The notes beneath the pieces are model-generated. The model did not search any database. It saw only the letters and a list, made by a program, of their open reading frames with translations, and was not told the DNA's origin. Source: Symbiodinium natans (lineage: Eukaryota; Sar; Dinophyceae; Suessiales; Symbiodiniaceae). From it: a DNA stretch of 35,000 bases. Shown piece after piece: positions 24,502-33,950 of this stretch. Location of the stretch: the NCBI GenBank assembly GCA_905221605.1, contig CAJNDS010002422.1, forward strand, positions 83,876 to 118,875, given 5' to 3'. Each line of letters opens with the position of its first letter. Position 1 is the stretch's first letter. The position numbers and the translations under genes are program-made.

Positions 24502-26950
24502 GGGGCTTGGGGTTTGGGGACTTGTCGTGCTTGCAGTTGTGGCTGGATGCTTCGGTTCAGGATGTGGAGGGAAGATTTTTCCTCGTACTGGTTTAGGGTT
24601 TAGGGTGTAGGGTTTAGGGTTTAGGGTTTAGGGTTTAGGGCTTAGGGTTTAGGGTTTAGGGCTTAGGGCTTAGGGTTACGGGTGGATGGACCATGGACCA
24701 AACTGACGATAAAGGGGCGGGGTCCGACGCCAAAACTTGGAAACAAGTCGGCACTCTGGACTGCCTCAGCCCAAACCCTTGTGCTCTTTTTGAAGCCCTT
24801 ACCCTAAACCCTAAACCCCAAACCCTAAACCCTAAACCCGAAACCCTAAACCCCAGGCCTCACTGAAGAAGGTGGACTGGGTCGCCTCTGACGTCATCTG
24901 AAAGAAGGTCATGGGAGCTGGGGTTCGTAGCGTTGCCCCGCCAGACCACACCAAGAGCCTGCCGACCGGCCATCTTTGTAGGGCTTAGGGTTTAGGGTTT
25001 GGGGTTTAGGGTTTAGGGCTTAGGGTTTAGGGTTTAGGGTTTAGGGTTTCAAGCTCCCTTTGCAGGGTCAGAGTTTGTACCTTGCACTGCCCACATGGCT
25101 GCTACATATAGGGGAGAATGTGAAACAATGTCCTTACCAATCTAGTTGTCGGCAACAATAGTTCCACATGTTGAGTCGTCACTTCTAAACCCTAGAACCG
25201 CAATGGTTTGGGACTTGGGGGACTCTTAAACCCTAAGCCCTAAGCTCTAAAGCTTGCAGAGCCCTTTGCTTGGGCTCAGGAAGCTTTGGCCCTGAGCTCT
25301 TCACCCGGACCCTGGGATGGGCTTAGGGTTCAGATTTGGGTTGTTTAGGGTTTAGGGTCTAGGGTCTAGGGCTTAGGGCTTAGGGCTTAGGGTTCAGCAT
25401 GCGCGCCGTTTTGCACTGTTTGGCGCCTTCTCTTCGAAACCTGTGATAACCTCCGTCTGGCCTATGCAATTTCTTAGCAGTCAGGGTGAGGCAATTCAAT
25501 CCCATATGTCAAGGTCGGTACAAAGTCTGCTTGAAATTCATATTACCCATATACACATATATATATATATATATCCGTATATTTATATATATATATATAC
25601 AAAAATGCCTTACGCCTATGCGGGAGCTTGTAAGCTGGGTTCCCGCCAATCCAAGTCTATGGAAAAAGGCGCTTGGCATGGTTATGCATTGAAAGGCTTC
25701 GGAGGTTTGAGGGTTTCGGGGTTTCGAAGGAGGTTGAGGGTTCGATGTTCTCCCTGAGCGAGAAACTCTATAAAGCGAGCCATACTGGCCACCAGTAGCA
25801 ACCAAGAATGAGTAAACAGCCCCAACCCTCCCTAAACCTTAAACCCCAAACCCTCGAAATCTCAGTCAACTAAGCCTGTTAAGAGCAAACACAAGCAGAG
25901 GGAGCGCACTCTCCACAAGCCGGAGCCTCCGTCTGGGCCCGTGACAACAGCTCACTGCGCCGTCTCTGTGTACACGTGAAGGCGCGCGTCCTCAAGCTGA
26001 CAATAGGACCTAGAGCTTGTGGTAAAGGGTTTGAGGCTTAGGATACAGAGTTGTCGATGGCTTCGGCTGGCCGTTTTGGGCTTTTGGAAGGCGACAAGCT
26101 TCTCAGTGCGGCCTTCAGGAACATGTCGGTTCAGGATGGTGCAGGTACAGAGGTGAAAGGGCTTTGTATCACAAGCCGCCCATTCTGCACAAGGCCTGGC
26201 CGGAATAAATGGGGCCCGCGCCGTCCCAAAAGCTACCACCCCCTACAACCCGCAAATACACTAAATTCCCACATTCCTCCGCCCCCAAAGAAAGGGCCAA
26301 ACCCGAAACCCCAGACCCTCACCACCCAACCCTAAAACTCTAAACCCCATTCCCTAAACCCCAAAACCTATACTGAACTTGGAACCCTAGCAAAAATCAC
26401 ATTTATAGCTGTTTCTTAGGAATTCTAGTCCCCAAAAACTTTTTCTAAAACACTCCCAAGTATCCCTCAAGAACCTAGAACCGAACCTCAAAACTCTAAA
26501 CCCCAAACCCTAAACCCCAAAACCCTACAACCCGCGCTCAATGCTAAGGAGCGCGCGGAAGCTGCTCCGCCTGGGCTACGGAGACGCAGCCCAGCCGCGG
26601 AATCCCCGCCACCCGCGCCTCCGGACTTTGGCTTAGGGTTTAGGGTTTCGGGTTTAGGGTTTAGGGTTGCGGGTTTAGGGTTGAGGGTTGAAAAGGCTTG
26701 GGATGTAGGATTTAGGGTCTCCAGCTCGGAGTGAGAAAGGGAACCTTTTTCTTTTGTTTCGGGGATAGTTGTTGTGGAAGCTACCCCTAAGAACACATGG
26801 AATAATTGTACCAACGAGAGTCCTCCCTGAACCCTAAACCCTAAACCCCGACTTAGACCCTAAAACCCGGGCGTCCTCACACCACTTGCACTCCGGATCC
26901 GCCACGCAGTGGTCGCGGTAGACGTACGCCCGGCGGCAGTCCCGCGTGTC
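24174..26950 (-). CDS. Tentative five-exon gene, Cys-containing protein (possibly secreted)
   Basis: Open pieces 26950-26873, 25996-25956, 25311-25254, 24587-24531 and 24252-24174 have AG acceptors and GT or GC donors and join in phase. The first has C-x9-C-x5-C-x2-C ending PECKWCED, reminiscent of PSI/plexin-type disulfide modules. The last reads GGPYFGDGRLRAKFHWQDSA. The gene would lie upstream of the CobW-family gene on the same strand. A possible signal-peptide-like start (MKLNAVHAAAPLFL) lies at about 27515. No homology anchors the chain, so exon membership is speculative. Confidence 0.35.
24411..24504 (+). repeat. TTGAGGG variant array
   Basis: Thirteen almost identical TTGAGGG units with hardly any TTTAGGG, the purest block of this variant. 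Confidence 0.95.
24699..24777 (-). CDS. Exon-like piece, unrecognised
   Basis: Twenty-six open codons containing WAEAVQSADLFPSFGVGPRP, from ACAAG to TTG|GT. It does not fit the phase of the tentative five-exon chain around it. It could be an alternative exon or chance. Confidence 0.25.
25550..25602. repeat. TA microsatellite
   Basis: Two (TA)n tracts separated by a CGTATATT interruption. Confidence 0.85.
26873..26950 (-). CDS. Cys-rich exon, PSI-like
   Basis: Twenty-six codons between CCCCAG and GAC|GC, including YRDHCVADPECKWCED. Four Cys with a terminal CxWC recall PSI domains of extracellular proteins. GC-rich codon use and clean phase-0 edges make coding likely. The domain call is tentative. 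Confidence 0.55.
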
Positions 26951-27000
26951 CTGGGGCACTCAACTCTAAACCCTAGGGACCTAGACCCCCAAACTCTAAA

Positions 27001-27101
27001 CTTGGCACGTTCCTCCTTATGCTAACAGTCCTTAATAGGGATTATAGTACCCCCTGTTACCATCCCTATTAAGGACTGTTTGTGTAAGGGGGAACATCCC
27101 T
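27001..27101. mobile_element. MITE-like family A, complete copy
   Basis: Both arms present with a few substitutions. The centre reads AATAGGGATTATAGTACCCC, which explains the broken copies elsewhere. Confidence 0.85.
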
Positions 27102-28283
27102 CTAAACCCAAAAGGGCTTGGGCCTGAGAGGTCCGGGTCTAGGATGGTTGGGCTCAATACGCACAAAACGGCTAAGGATCTAAAGTTACAGTATGAAGGG
27201 TTTATTTTAGGGTTAGGGGTTAGGGTTTAGGGTTCAGGGTTTGGGGTTTAGGGTTTAGGGTGTATGGTTTAGGGTTTAGGGTTTAGTTCTTAGGGGGGGG
27301 GGGGGGGGGGGTTCAGGGGGGCATGTAACCCAAGGCCCCACTACTCCCTCAGGCTCCCAAGGTTTCCGAGGTACCTACCCCCATGAACCCCCTTCCCCTA
27401 AGAACCCGCAAAGTTCAAGCCACTGAGTTAACCACAGAATGAACGACAGAGTGAACCTCTCCTCTCCTCTGCAAGCTCGGCTTCATGAGACAAGGAACAG
27501 TGGGGCAGCGGCATGCACAGCATTAAGCTTCATTCTCTTTGTTGGTTTAGGGCTTCGGGGTAAGGACTTGCATGTTGGTGCAAAAAAAAGACGCTTAACA
27601 AAAACAAAGAAGCACTACAACAAAACTCTACAAACAAATACCAAACAAAGCCTACGAAACCCCTACGAAACCCCTACGAATCTCCCACGAAACCCTCACG
27701 AAACTCCTACGAAACCCGCAGACTCCTGCGAGGTGGCCACCCAGGCCGCCAGGGCCAGCAGTCCTCGGCCTGGGGGGTCCAGTTTTGAGGGTTTAGGGTT
27801 TAGGCTTGAGGGTTTAGGGTTTAGGGTTGAGGGTTTAGGGTTTAGGGTTTGGGGTTTAGGGTTTAGGGTTTGAGGTTGAGGGTTGAGGGTTTAGGGTTTG
27901 TTCAGGGTTTCAACGGTTAAGGGTTGTGGGAGTTTAGGGTCATTATCTTTGGGGGGTTGCAGAGGTTTAGGGGTTTCGGGCTGCAGAGGGCTCCGAGGTT
28001 GTTTAGGGGTTTAGGGTTTAGGGTTTAGGGCTTAGGGCTTAGGGTTTAGGGTTTAGAGTTTAGGGTTTAGGGTTTAGGGTTTAGGTCTTTGAGGGTTTTA
28101 GGTCCTCAGGGGGCCTTTGGGTTGCAGGGGTTTAAGCAGGTTGGGGGGATAGAGTTGCAGGGATGTACGTTGTTTCGGGTTTTGGGGGTTTAGGGTTTAG
28201 GGTCTGAAGGTTTTAGTGCTGAAGGCTCAGGGATCTCTTCTCCAAATGGCTTCAGGGTTTTAGGGCTGGGGTTTCTGGCTTTG

Positions 28284-28359
28284 GGGGTTCTGGAAGAGCT
28301 GGGATGCCCGGCGCAGCACGGGCATGCTGGGAGTCAGCACGGCTCGAGCCGGGAAATTG
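28284..28359 (-). CDS. Exon-like open frame, unrecognised
   Basis: After CCACAG the frame contains NFPARAVLTPSMPVLRRASQ and LFQNP. The 3' boundary is not fixed. No homology seen. Confidence 0.25.
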
Positions 28360-28371
28360 CTGTGGAGCAGG

Positions 28372-28432
28372 GTTCAGGGTTCAGGGTTCAGGGTTCAGGG
28401 TTCAGGGTTCAGGGTTTAGGGTTTAGGGTTTA
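28372..28432 (+). repeat. TTCAGGG variant array
   Basis: Six TTCAGGG units then TTTAGGG units. Confidence 0.9.
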
Positions 28433-28754
28433 GGGTTTTGGGTTTTGGGTTTAGGGTCTAGGGTTGAATGTTTAGGGTAGCGGGGTTGGTGGTTTAGTTT
28501 CGGGTATAGGGCTGAGGGGAGAGAGGGTCTGCTTTTCAGCCGCCTCGGACTGAGAGGCTCCCAGACCCCCCACAGACTGAGTCCAGACCAGGGCTCAAGG
28601 TTTACTACGACTTAATGGCCCCCTGGAACCCTAAACCCTAAACTCCTAAACTCCTAAACCCAAAACCCTAAACTCCAAAACTCCTAAACCCTAAACTCCT
28701 AAACCCTAAACCCGAAATCCTAAACCCTAAACCCATCTAAACCCCTAAAGGCGT

Positions 28755-28825
28755 TTATCCCCGGGCTGCCTTCTCCGTGGGGTTCAAGGCCTTCTTAGGG
28801 TCCTTAGGCAGCGGAAGCCGGTCCA
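28755..28825 (-). CDS. Possible C-terminal exon, Lys-rich
   Basis: After TGCAAG, two phase bases precede DRLPLPKDPKKALNPTEKAA and RG, then TAA. An internal GC after TEK is an alternative donor. Protein-like composition, no family recognised. Confidence 0.35.
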
Positions 28826-29376
28826 CTTGCAGGGACGCGGGGGTTTAGGGTTTAGGGTTTAGGGTTAAGGGTTTAGGGTTTGGGGTTCCGGGTTTCGGGT
28901 TTCGGGTTTAGGGTTTAGTCGTTTCGGTGTTTGGGGGGGGGGAGGAAGGAACAAGCTCTCTTGAAGACTTCGTGTCGTGGAGCTTCCGGGGGTTTGGGGC
29001 TCTGGGACTTTTGCGCTTTGTGGCTTTGGGGGGTTTAGGGTCTAGAGTTTAGGGTTTGGGGTTTAGGGCTAGGGTTTGTAGGGCCTGGAAGAGGTGCAGC
29101 CTTGGGTTTAGACGTGAAGGACTTGGGTGATCATTTGGGAAGCACACAAAAGCGACGTAGAGAGGTATTGTGGATGCAGTGTAAGGACGCCTTGGGTTTC
29201 AGGGTTTAGGGTTTACTGTAGGGTTGGTTTCGGGTTTAGGGCTTAAGATTATGTTGTATGGCTCTTATGGGTTTTCGTAGCGCTCCACTTGGCTAGCTGA
29301 TCCGAACCTCTTCAATCAGCGTTGCTCGTAGTTCAAGCCCAGCTGGGCTGCAGGCCGTTTGCACGTTCACATGCAC

Positions 29377-29482
29377 ACTGGGATGGAAAATGAGACGAGC
29401 CCAGAAGAACTACAAAAACCACTAAGAAGAACAAGAACAATAGCAACGACAGTGACAATGACAGACATGCCGAATGCGCCCC
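29377..29482 (-). CDS. Hydrophobic open frame, possible transmembrane exon
   Basis: Frame containing FGMSVIVTVVAIVLVLLSGF, a plausible single membrane helix. The strand is T-rich here, so two frames are both hydrophobic and both open. The plus strand is also open. Treat as a weak candidate. Confidence 0.25.
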
Positions 29483-29682
29483 CAAACCCTCCCAGGGCCG
29501 CTCTTGGGTCACATGTTCACCTCCACTCCTCCCAGAAGGGACCAAGATTTAGAAACCTGCCCAGTTGGGGTGGTTCACTCAACGGGGAACCCTATAAAGC
29601 CCACAAACCCTATAACCCTATAAACTGTATAGACCCCGTAAACCCTATAGACCCTGTAAACCCTATAAACCCTGTAGTAGCA

Positions 29683-29786
29683 CTTGGGATGTTCCCCCCT
29701 ATACTAACAGTCCTTAGTAGGGGGAGTACCCCCTACTATAATCCCTATGAAGGACTGTTCGTATAATTAAGGGGGGAACGTCCCAA
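29683..29786. mobile_element. MITE-like family A, complete copy
   Basis: Both arms present; the centre is itself palindromic around GGGAGTACCCCC. It has a small AATTAA insertion in the right arm. Confidence 0.85.
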
Positions 29787-29827
29787 CCTTCAACCCTAAA
29801 CCCTGAACTCTAAACCCTAAACCCTAA

Positions 29828-29849
29828 TTAGTAAGGGGGAACATCCCAA
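29828..29849. mobile_element. MITE-like family A, terminal fragment
   Basis: Only the outermost 20 bp of the right arm, joined directly to CCCTAA repeats, 42 bp from a complete copy. Confidence 0.7.
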
Positions 29850-30100
29850 CCTAACACCCTGAACCCTCCTCTTCAAGTCTCAAAGCCGGGGCCCGGGCCT
29901 TGGTGTTCCACAAAACGTTGATCTGCGGAGGGGTTTGGGGTTTGGGGTTTAGGGTTTAGGGTTTAGGGTTTAGGGCTAAGGGTTTAGGGTTTAGGGTTCA
30001 GGGTTCAGGGTTTATGGTTTTTAGGGTGATCTGCAGGGCCTTAGGACGTTTCAGGATTTTGGGGGCTTGAGGGCTTTAGGTCTCAGGATTCGTTTCGGGT

Positions 30101-30210
30101 GTAATATAGGGGTTGGATTAATTAGAATAGGGTTGTGGGGGTTATGAATAGTATCATGAAACAGGGACCAGAAGGGAATGCTACTAGCAATTGTTCCGAC
30201 CCCTATACTA
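30101..30210. mobile_element. MITE-like family D, complete copy
   Basis: Starts GTAATATAGGGGT and ends GACCCCTATACTAC. The interior has AACAGGGACCAGAAGGGAAT and CTACTAGCAATTGTTCC. Confidence 0.75.
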
Positions 30211-30342
30211 CTCCCGGTCCTAGCCCTAAGCCCTCGGCACTACAATCTGAGACTCTGTCATGAGAACCTAGCGTGTGAGGGCCTACAGGACTTTAAGCTG
30301 TGGCGGGTCCGAGTTCAGAGTGCCTAGGGCCTGTAACCCGAA

Positions 30343-30439
30343 GGGTCCATGAATCTAAATAGGGAATACTTGGGCCCTCAAGCACTTCCTATGTAAGGAC
30401 TTTGGGGCCCAAGTATACACTAATAAGGTACATGGACCC
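30343..30439. mobile_element. MITE-like family E
   Basis: Nested inverted pairs: GGGTCCATG with CATGGACCC outside, and ATACTTGGGCCC with GGGCCCAAGTAT inside, about 97 bp. Confidence 0.65.
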
Positions 30440-31100
30440 TGGGGGTGTGATCCCCCCCCAAACAATCATAGCCGCCTCATATGGGGCAAAGCAGAACCAC
30501 CGGGCCCCAAAATCCGATCCGGTAGTCGCCCCCCTTTTGAAAGCCTCTACCCAATCAGCCGAGAGGGGGGGGGGGGTTCACCTAGTATCCCTCAAGACCT
30601 CAAGATTGAAACTTGGAGCCTTAAGCCCCTAACCCTCAACCCTCAACCCCCCCCCCCCCCCCCCCGCCAAAAAAAAAAAGTATTCCAGGGCTTCAGGTTT
30701 ACGGCTAAGGGTGGCTCACTGGATTGCGCAAGATGGGCTTTCACGCTTCGGAAGCTTTTAGGAAAACCCCCACCAAGGCGGGGCGCGATGAAATATGGGT
30801 ACTCTAGTTTAGGGTTTAGGGTTTAGGGTTTAGGGCTTAGGGCTTAGGGTTTAGTAGGGTTTAGGGTTTAGGGTTCGGGGTTTGGGGTTTGGGGTTTAGG
30901 GTTTATGGTTTAGGGTTTAGGGTTTAGGGTTTAGGGTTTACGGTGAACCCCTCATCGCTAAAGCCGAAACACCTGGAAAGTCGTGGCGCCCTGCCCTAAA
31001 CCCTAAACCCCAAACCCTAAACCCTGGACCCTAAACCCTAAACCCTAAGCCCGAAACCGCTGCTGCGCCGCTACACTTGGGCCCTATACTTCCAGGGTTA

Positions 31101-31240
31101 CAAGTATGGGCCCTGAATAGGGGTCTCTTGTTATATAACCCTTTGGGGTTAGGGTTTCGGGTTCTGGGTTCCTAAACCCCAAACCCTAAACCCTAAACTT
31201 TAAACTTATATACACTATATATAATAAGGGCCCATACTTC
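31101..31240. mobile_element. MITE-like family E, related element
   Basis: AAGTATGGGCCC at the left pairs with GGGCCCATACTT at the right. A CCCTAAA patch lies inside it. Confidence 0.5.
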
Positions 31241-31334
31241 GGATCCTCGACGTCTTTAGAAATTCCTAGACCCGAAACACCAGGACCCGAGGGCTTAGGA
31301 GGGGAGTTTTTTTAAGTTGATTTAATTACCCAAG

Positions 31335-31489
31335 TCAGGGCCGTGGGCTTTTGTCAATGGGGGCGGTGGGGGCGGGGGGCGTGCGCAAGGCGTTCAAGAG
31401 CATATGATTAAAAGAAGCCGAGTGTGCCTGAAGCTCCAGCTTCTCGTTGCTGGCCGATTCGTACGCCTCGCAGAAGAGGCAACCAGGTG
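31335..31489 (-). CDS. Terminal exon of the unrecognised gene
   Basis: Fifty codons plus stop after ATGTATAG. It begins PGCLFCEAYESASNEKLELQ, has the helix SFNHMLLNALR and a Pro-rich tail. It is followed by AT-rich DNA, which fits a 3' end. Coding is likely; function unknown. Confidence 0.6.
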
Positions 31490-32639
31490 CTATACATGTT
31501 CTTCCCCTATACAACCTATGTAAACCCAAACCCCAAACCCTAAACTTGGGATGTTCCCCCTTATACTAACAGTCCTTAAGGTTTGGGGTGTACAGCTGGA
31601 AAAGGCAGAAACCCCCGAAGCCTCCACCCTGAACAAATCCTGCCCGCCTGCTCCATTTCGTCCATGAGGTCCACGACGTTCATCGTCGCAGGTATTTTGA
31701 AGGGATTGGCCTCACCAGCGGGGGCTTTAGGGGCTGGGGGCTGTAGGGAGGGTACAGGGCCAGTGTTTAGGAGGGCTAAGGGGCCTTTTTTCACGGGCTT
31801 ATTGGGCTTGGGATGTAGGCTCTCAATCTTGGGATTTGGGGAAGACTGGCGGGTTGAAGGGGACAAGGCACCCCAATTTCCCTGGGAATGAGGGAATGAG
31901 GGCCCTATATAAGGCCTGAAATTGGGGGGGAAAAACCCACCAAACACTGAAACAGGAGCCAAGCAGGTGACCACTCCACAACTCCCCACACCCCATCGCA
32001 GGCCTTCGAGTCAAAGACGAAGCCGTCAGGCGCCTCTTTTGGGGGGAGGTTTGGGGCTTAGGGGTTTATGGTGCTCGTACGGAAAGCCGGCAGGAAGAGG
32101 CCAAAATGATAGGCCGACATGATCAGAACTGGAAGCTGCCAGAGTAAAAGAATCCGAACCCGACTTCTCAGCTGGCAAGCAACAGCATCCCCCAAGGCCT
32201 TCATGGAAGGGTGCAGCCATGCCCACAAAGTGATTTCCTGACGCAGGGTTGAGGCGGTCTGGGGGATTCGATGCTGAGCTTGGGGTTTTTTTGTGGCTTC
32301 TGGCTGCTGATCGGCCGGTCGGCTGCAGTGGCTGGAGCACAGCTGCCGCCTAATGCACCCTTTTTCCGTCTGTTCGCGCGCGCGTCAGCGCCTGAATATC
32401 GACTGGAATGATGGCGATTTTTGCGGCACCAGCGCTAGGTCTATACACGGCGATGCTGGGATATAGCAGTACTCGAACCTGAGCTAGGGTTTAGGGTTTA
32501 GAGTCTGAGAACCATGTAATGGCAGGGCTGGGATGCTTCTCGACTGCTCTCCCAGACGTGGCAACAAACAGTCGCTCGATTTTCTGCTGTCTGTAGCCAC
32601 GGGCTCCTTCTGCGCCAGCGAGGGGCGCTCCATGCTCAT
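31335..32639 (-). CDS. Unrecognised short gene with possible start and clear stop
   Basis: A candidate first exon starts at ATG 32639 (MSMERPSLAQKEPVATDSRK and on to about 32505). A long stop-free frame at 32380-32041 includes a hydrophobic stretch (ILLLWQLPVLIMSAYHFGLF). Exon 31740-31644 reads through ANPFKIPATMNVVDLMDEME and splices at a GC donor in phase to 31489-31335. That last exon holds PGCLFCEAYESASNEKLELQ and ends TAPIDKSPRP, stop. The last junction is convincing; the earlier ones are not established. A MITE half (31545-31579) lies in the last intron. No known family recognised. Confidence 0.45.
31545..31579. mobile_element. MITE-like family A, left half
   Basis: The left arm is intact up to CAGTCCTTA, then unrelated DNA. 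Lies in the last intron of the gene ending at 31335. Confidence 0.8.
31644..31740 (-). CDS. Penultimate exon of the unrecognised gene
   Basis: Starts after CCCTACAG, Pro/Ala-rich (PPAPKAPAGEANPFKIP) then MNVVDLMDEMEQA, and ends at a GC donor. The split codon G+CA gives Ala and continues the terminal exon's frame. Confidence 0.55.
32041..32380 (-). CDS. Long stop-free frame with hydrophobic segment
   Basis: About 113 codons without a stop and without an early ATG. It includes LHPSMKALGDAVACQLRSRV followed by a strongly hydrophobic 20-residue stretch, then a stop. Internal AG acceptors (for example GCGTCAG before EITLWAW) could start a true exon. A second frame on the same strand is open over about 100 codons, so the coding frame is not certain. 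Confidence 0.35.
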
Positions 32640-32653
32640 CTCACCCTAAGCCA

Positions 32654-32731
32654 CCCTAAACCCTAAACCCTAAACCCTAAACCCTAAACCCTAAACCCTA
32701 AACCCTAAACCCTAAACCCTAAACCCTAAAC
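32654..32731 (-). repeat. CCCTAAA array
   Basis: Eleven near-perfect CCCTAAA units just upstream (minus sense) of the candidate ATG at 32639. Confidence 0.95.
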
Positions 32732-32912
32732 CCCCAAAATCCCTGGGACTCGAAAACCCGTGACTCGAGGAACCGATCCTACATGCTATCGCAGGCGGCT
32801 GTCGCGGTGTCCTTTCGACTTCAATGCTGGACACTAGATCCCTTACTCCTAAACACGTTTTGAAGTCTTAAAGAATTAGAGTTGAAGGCCCACAGATGAC
32901 TTAGCTCCCGGA

Positions 32913-32957
32913 TCACTCGTCCGCACTCCAAGGGAAGGGCTCTGGTGGATCCGGCTC
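32913..32957 (-). CDS. Terminal exon of acidic protein
   Basis: EPDPPEPFPWSADE followed by TGA, after the strong acceptor TGTCTTTCCAG. Continues the acidic, Pro-rich character of the previous exon in phase. Confidence 0.55.
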   Translation of the reverse strand, partial: EPDPPEPFPWSADE

Positions 32958-33911
32958 CTGGAAAGACAGACAAGGGTCAAGTGCGGGCTGAAGTTGGCAT
33001 AGGGTTTAGGGTTTGGGGTTTGGGGTTTGGGGTTTAGGGTTTCGGGTTTCGGGTTTAGGGTTTAGGGTTTAGGGTTTAGGGTTTAGGGTTTAGGGTTTAG
33101 GGTTTAGGGTTTAGGGACCAGGGTTTCGGGTTTCGGGTTTCGGATACTGCTGGGCAGCACGAGGTTCTGCCAAAGGGTCCTTCTGATCCTCATCCTCCTC
33201 CCTCTTCTCGCTCTCCAAGAAAAGTTCCTGGCAAGGTTCAAGCCCTAAACCCTAACCGCCCTAACCCTTCTAAACCCTCAACCCTCAACCCTCAACCCTA
33301 AACCCTAAACCCTAAACCCTAAACCCTAAACCCCAAAACCTAAACCCTAAACCCTAAACCCTAAACCTTAAACCCTAAACCCTAAACCCCAAAACCTAAA
33401 CCCTAAACCCTAAACCCTAAACCTTAAACCCTAAACCCTAAACCCTAAACCCTAAACCCTAACCCTGAAGCCCCAACATGCTTGCAAGCCCCAACACCGC
33501 ACAAAACAACCCCCCAAGCCCTAAATTTCAAAACCCAAAGACAGCCTCAAAGCCCTAAACCCAAAAACCCAAGAAACAACCTCAAAACCCTCAAACCAAT
33601 TCACCTCAAAACCCCCCTGAGCCCCCCAAAACCCCCGACCCTAAACCCCTAAACCCTCCCCCCAAACTGGGTTTAGGGTTTAGGGTTTAGGGTTTAGGGC
33701 TCAGGGCTCAGGGATGTAAAAGCCCCTCAGACACAGGCCTCGGGCTCCTCCGGCCGCAAGTCCCGGAGCAGCAGGAAGCCTTGCTTTCGGGACTCCAGCA
33801 GCGGCCTTGCTGTGTGGGAAGGGAAGGGAGGAGTTTAGGGTTGAGGGTTTAGGGTTTGGGGTTGAGGGTTTAGGGTTTAGGGTTTAGGGTTGAGGGTTTA
33901 GGGTTTAGGGT

Positions 33912-33950
<39 letters not shown>

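Noticed and set aside
27439-27873. 144-codon plus-strand frame
   Set aside because: The second half is a CTACGAAACC-type repeat and TTTAGGG translation, and the strand opposes all supported genes.
29359-29766. 135-codon plus-strand frame with NPINCIDPVNPIDPVN repeats
   Set aside because: Encoded by CCCTATAAA/CCCTGTAAA tandem repeats and running into a MITE.
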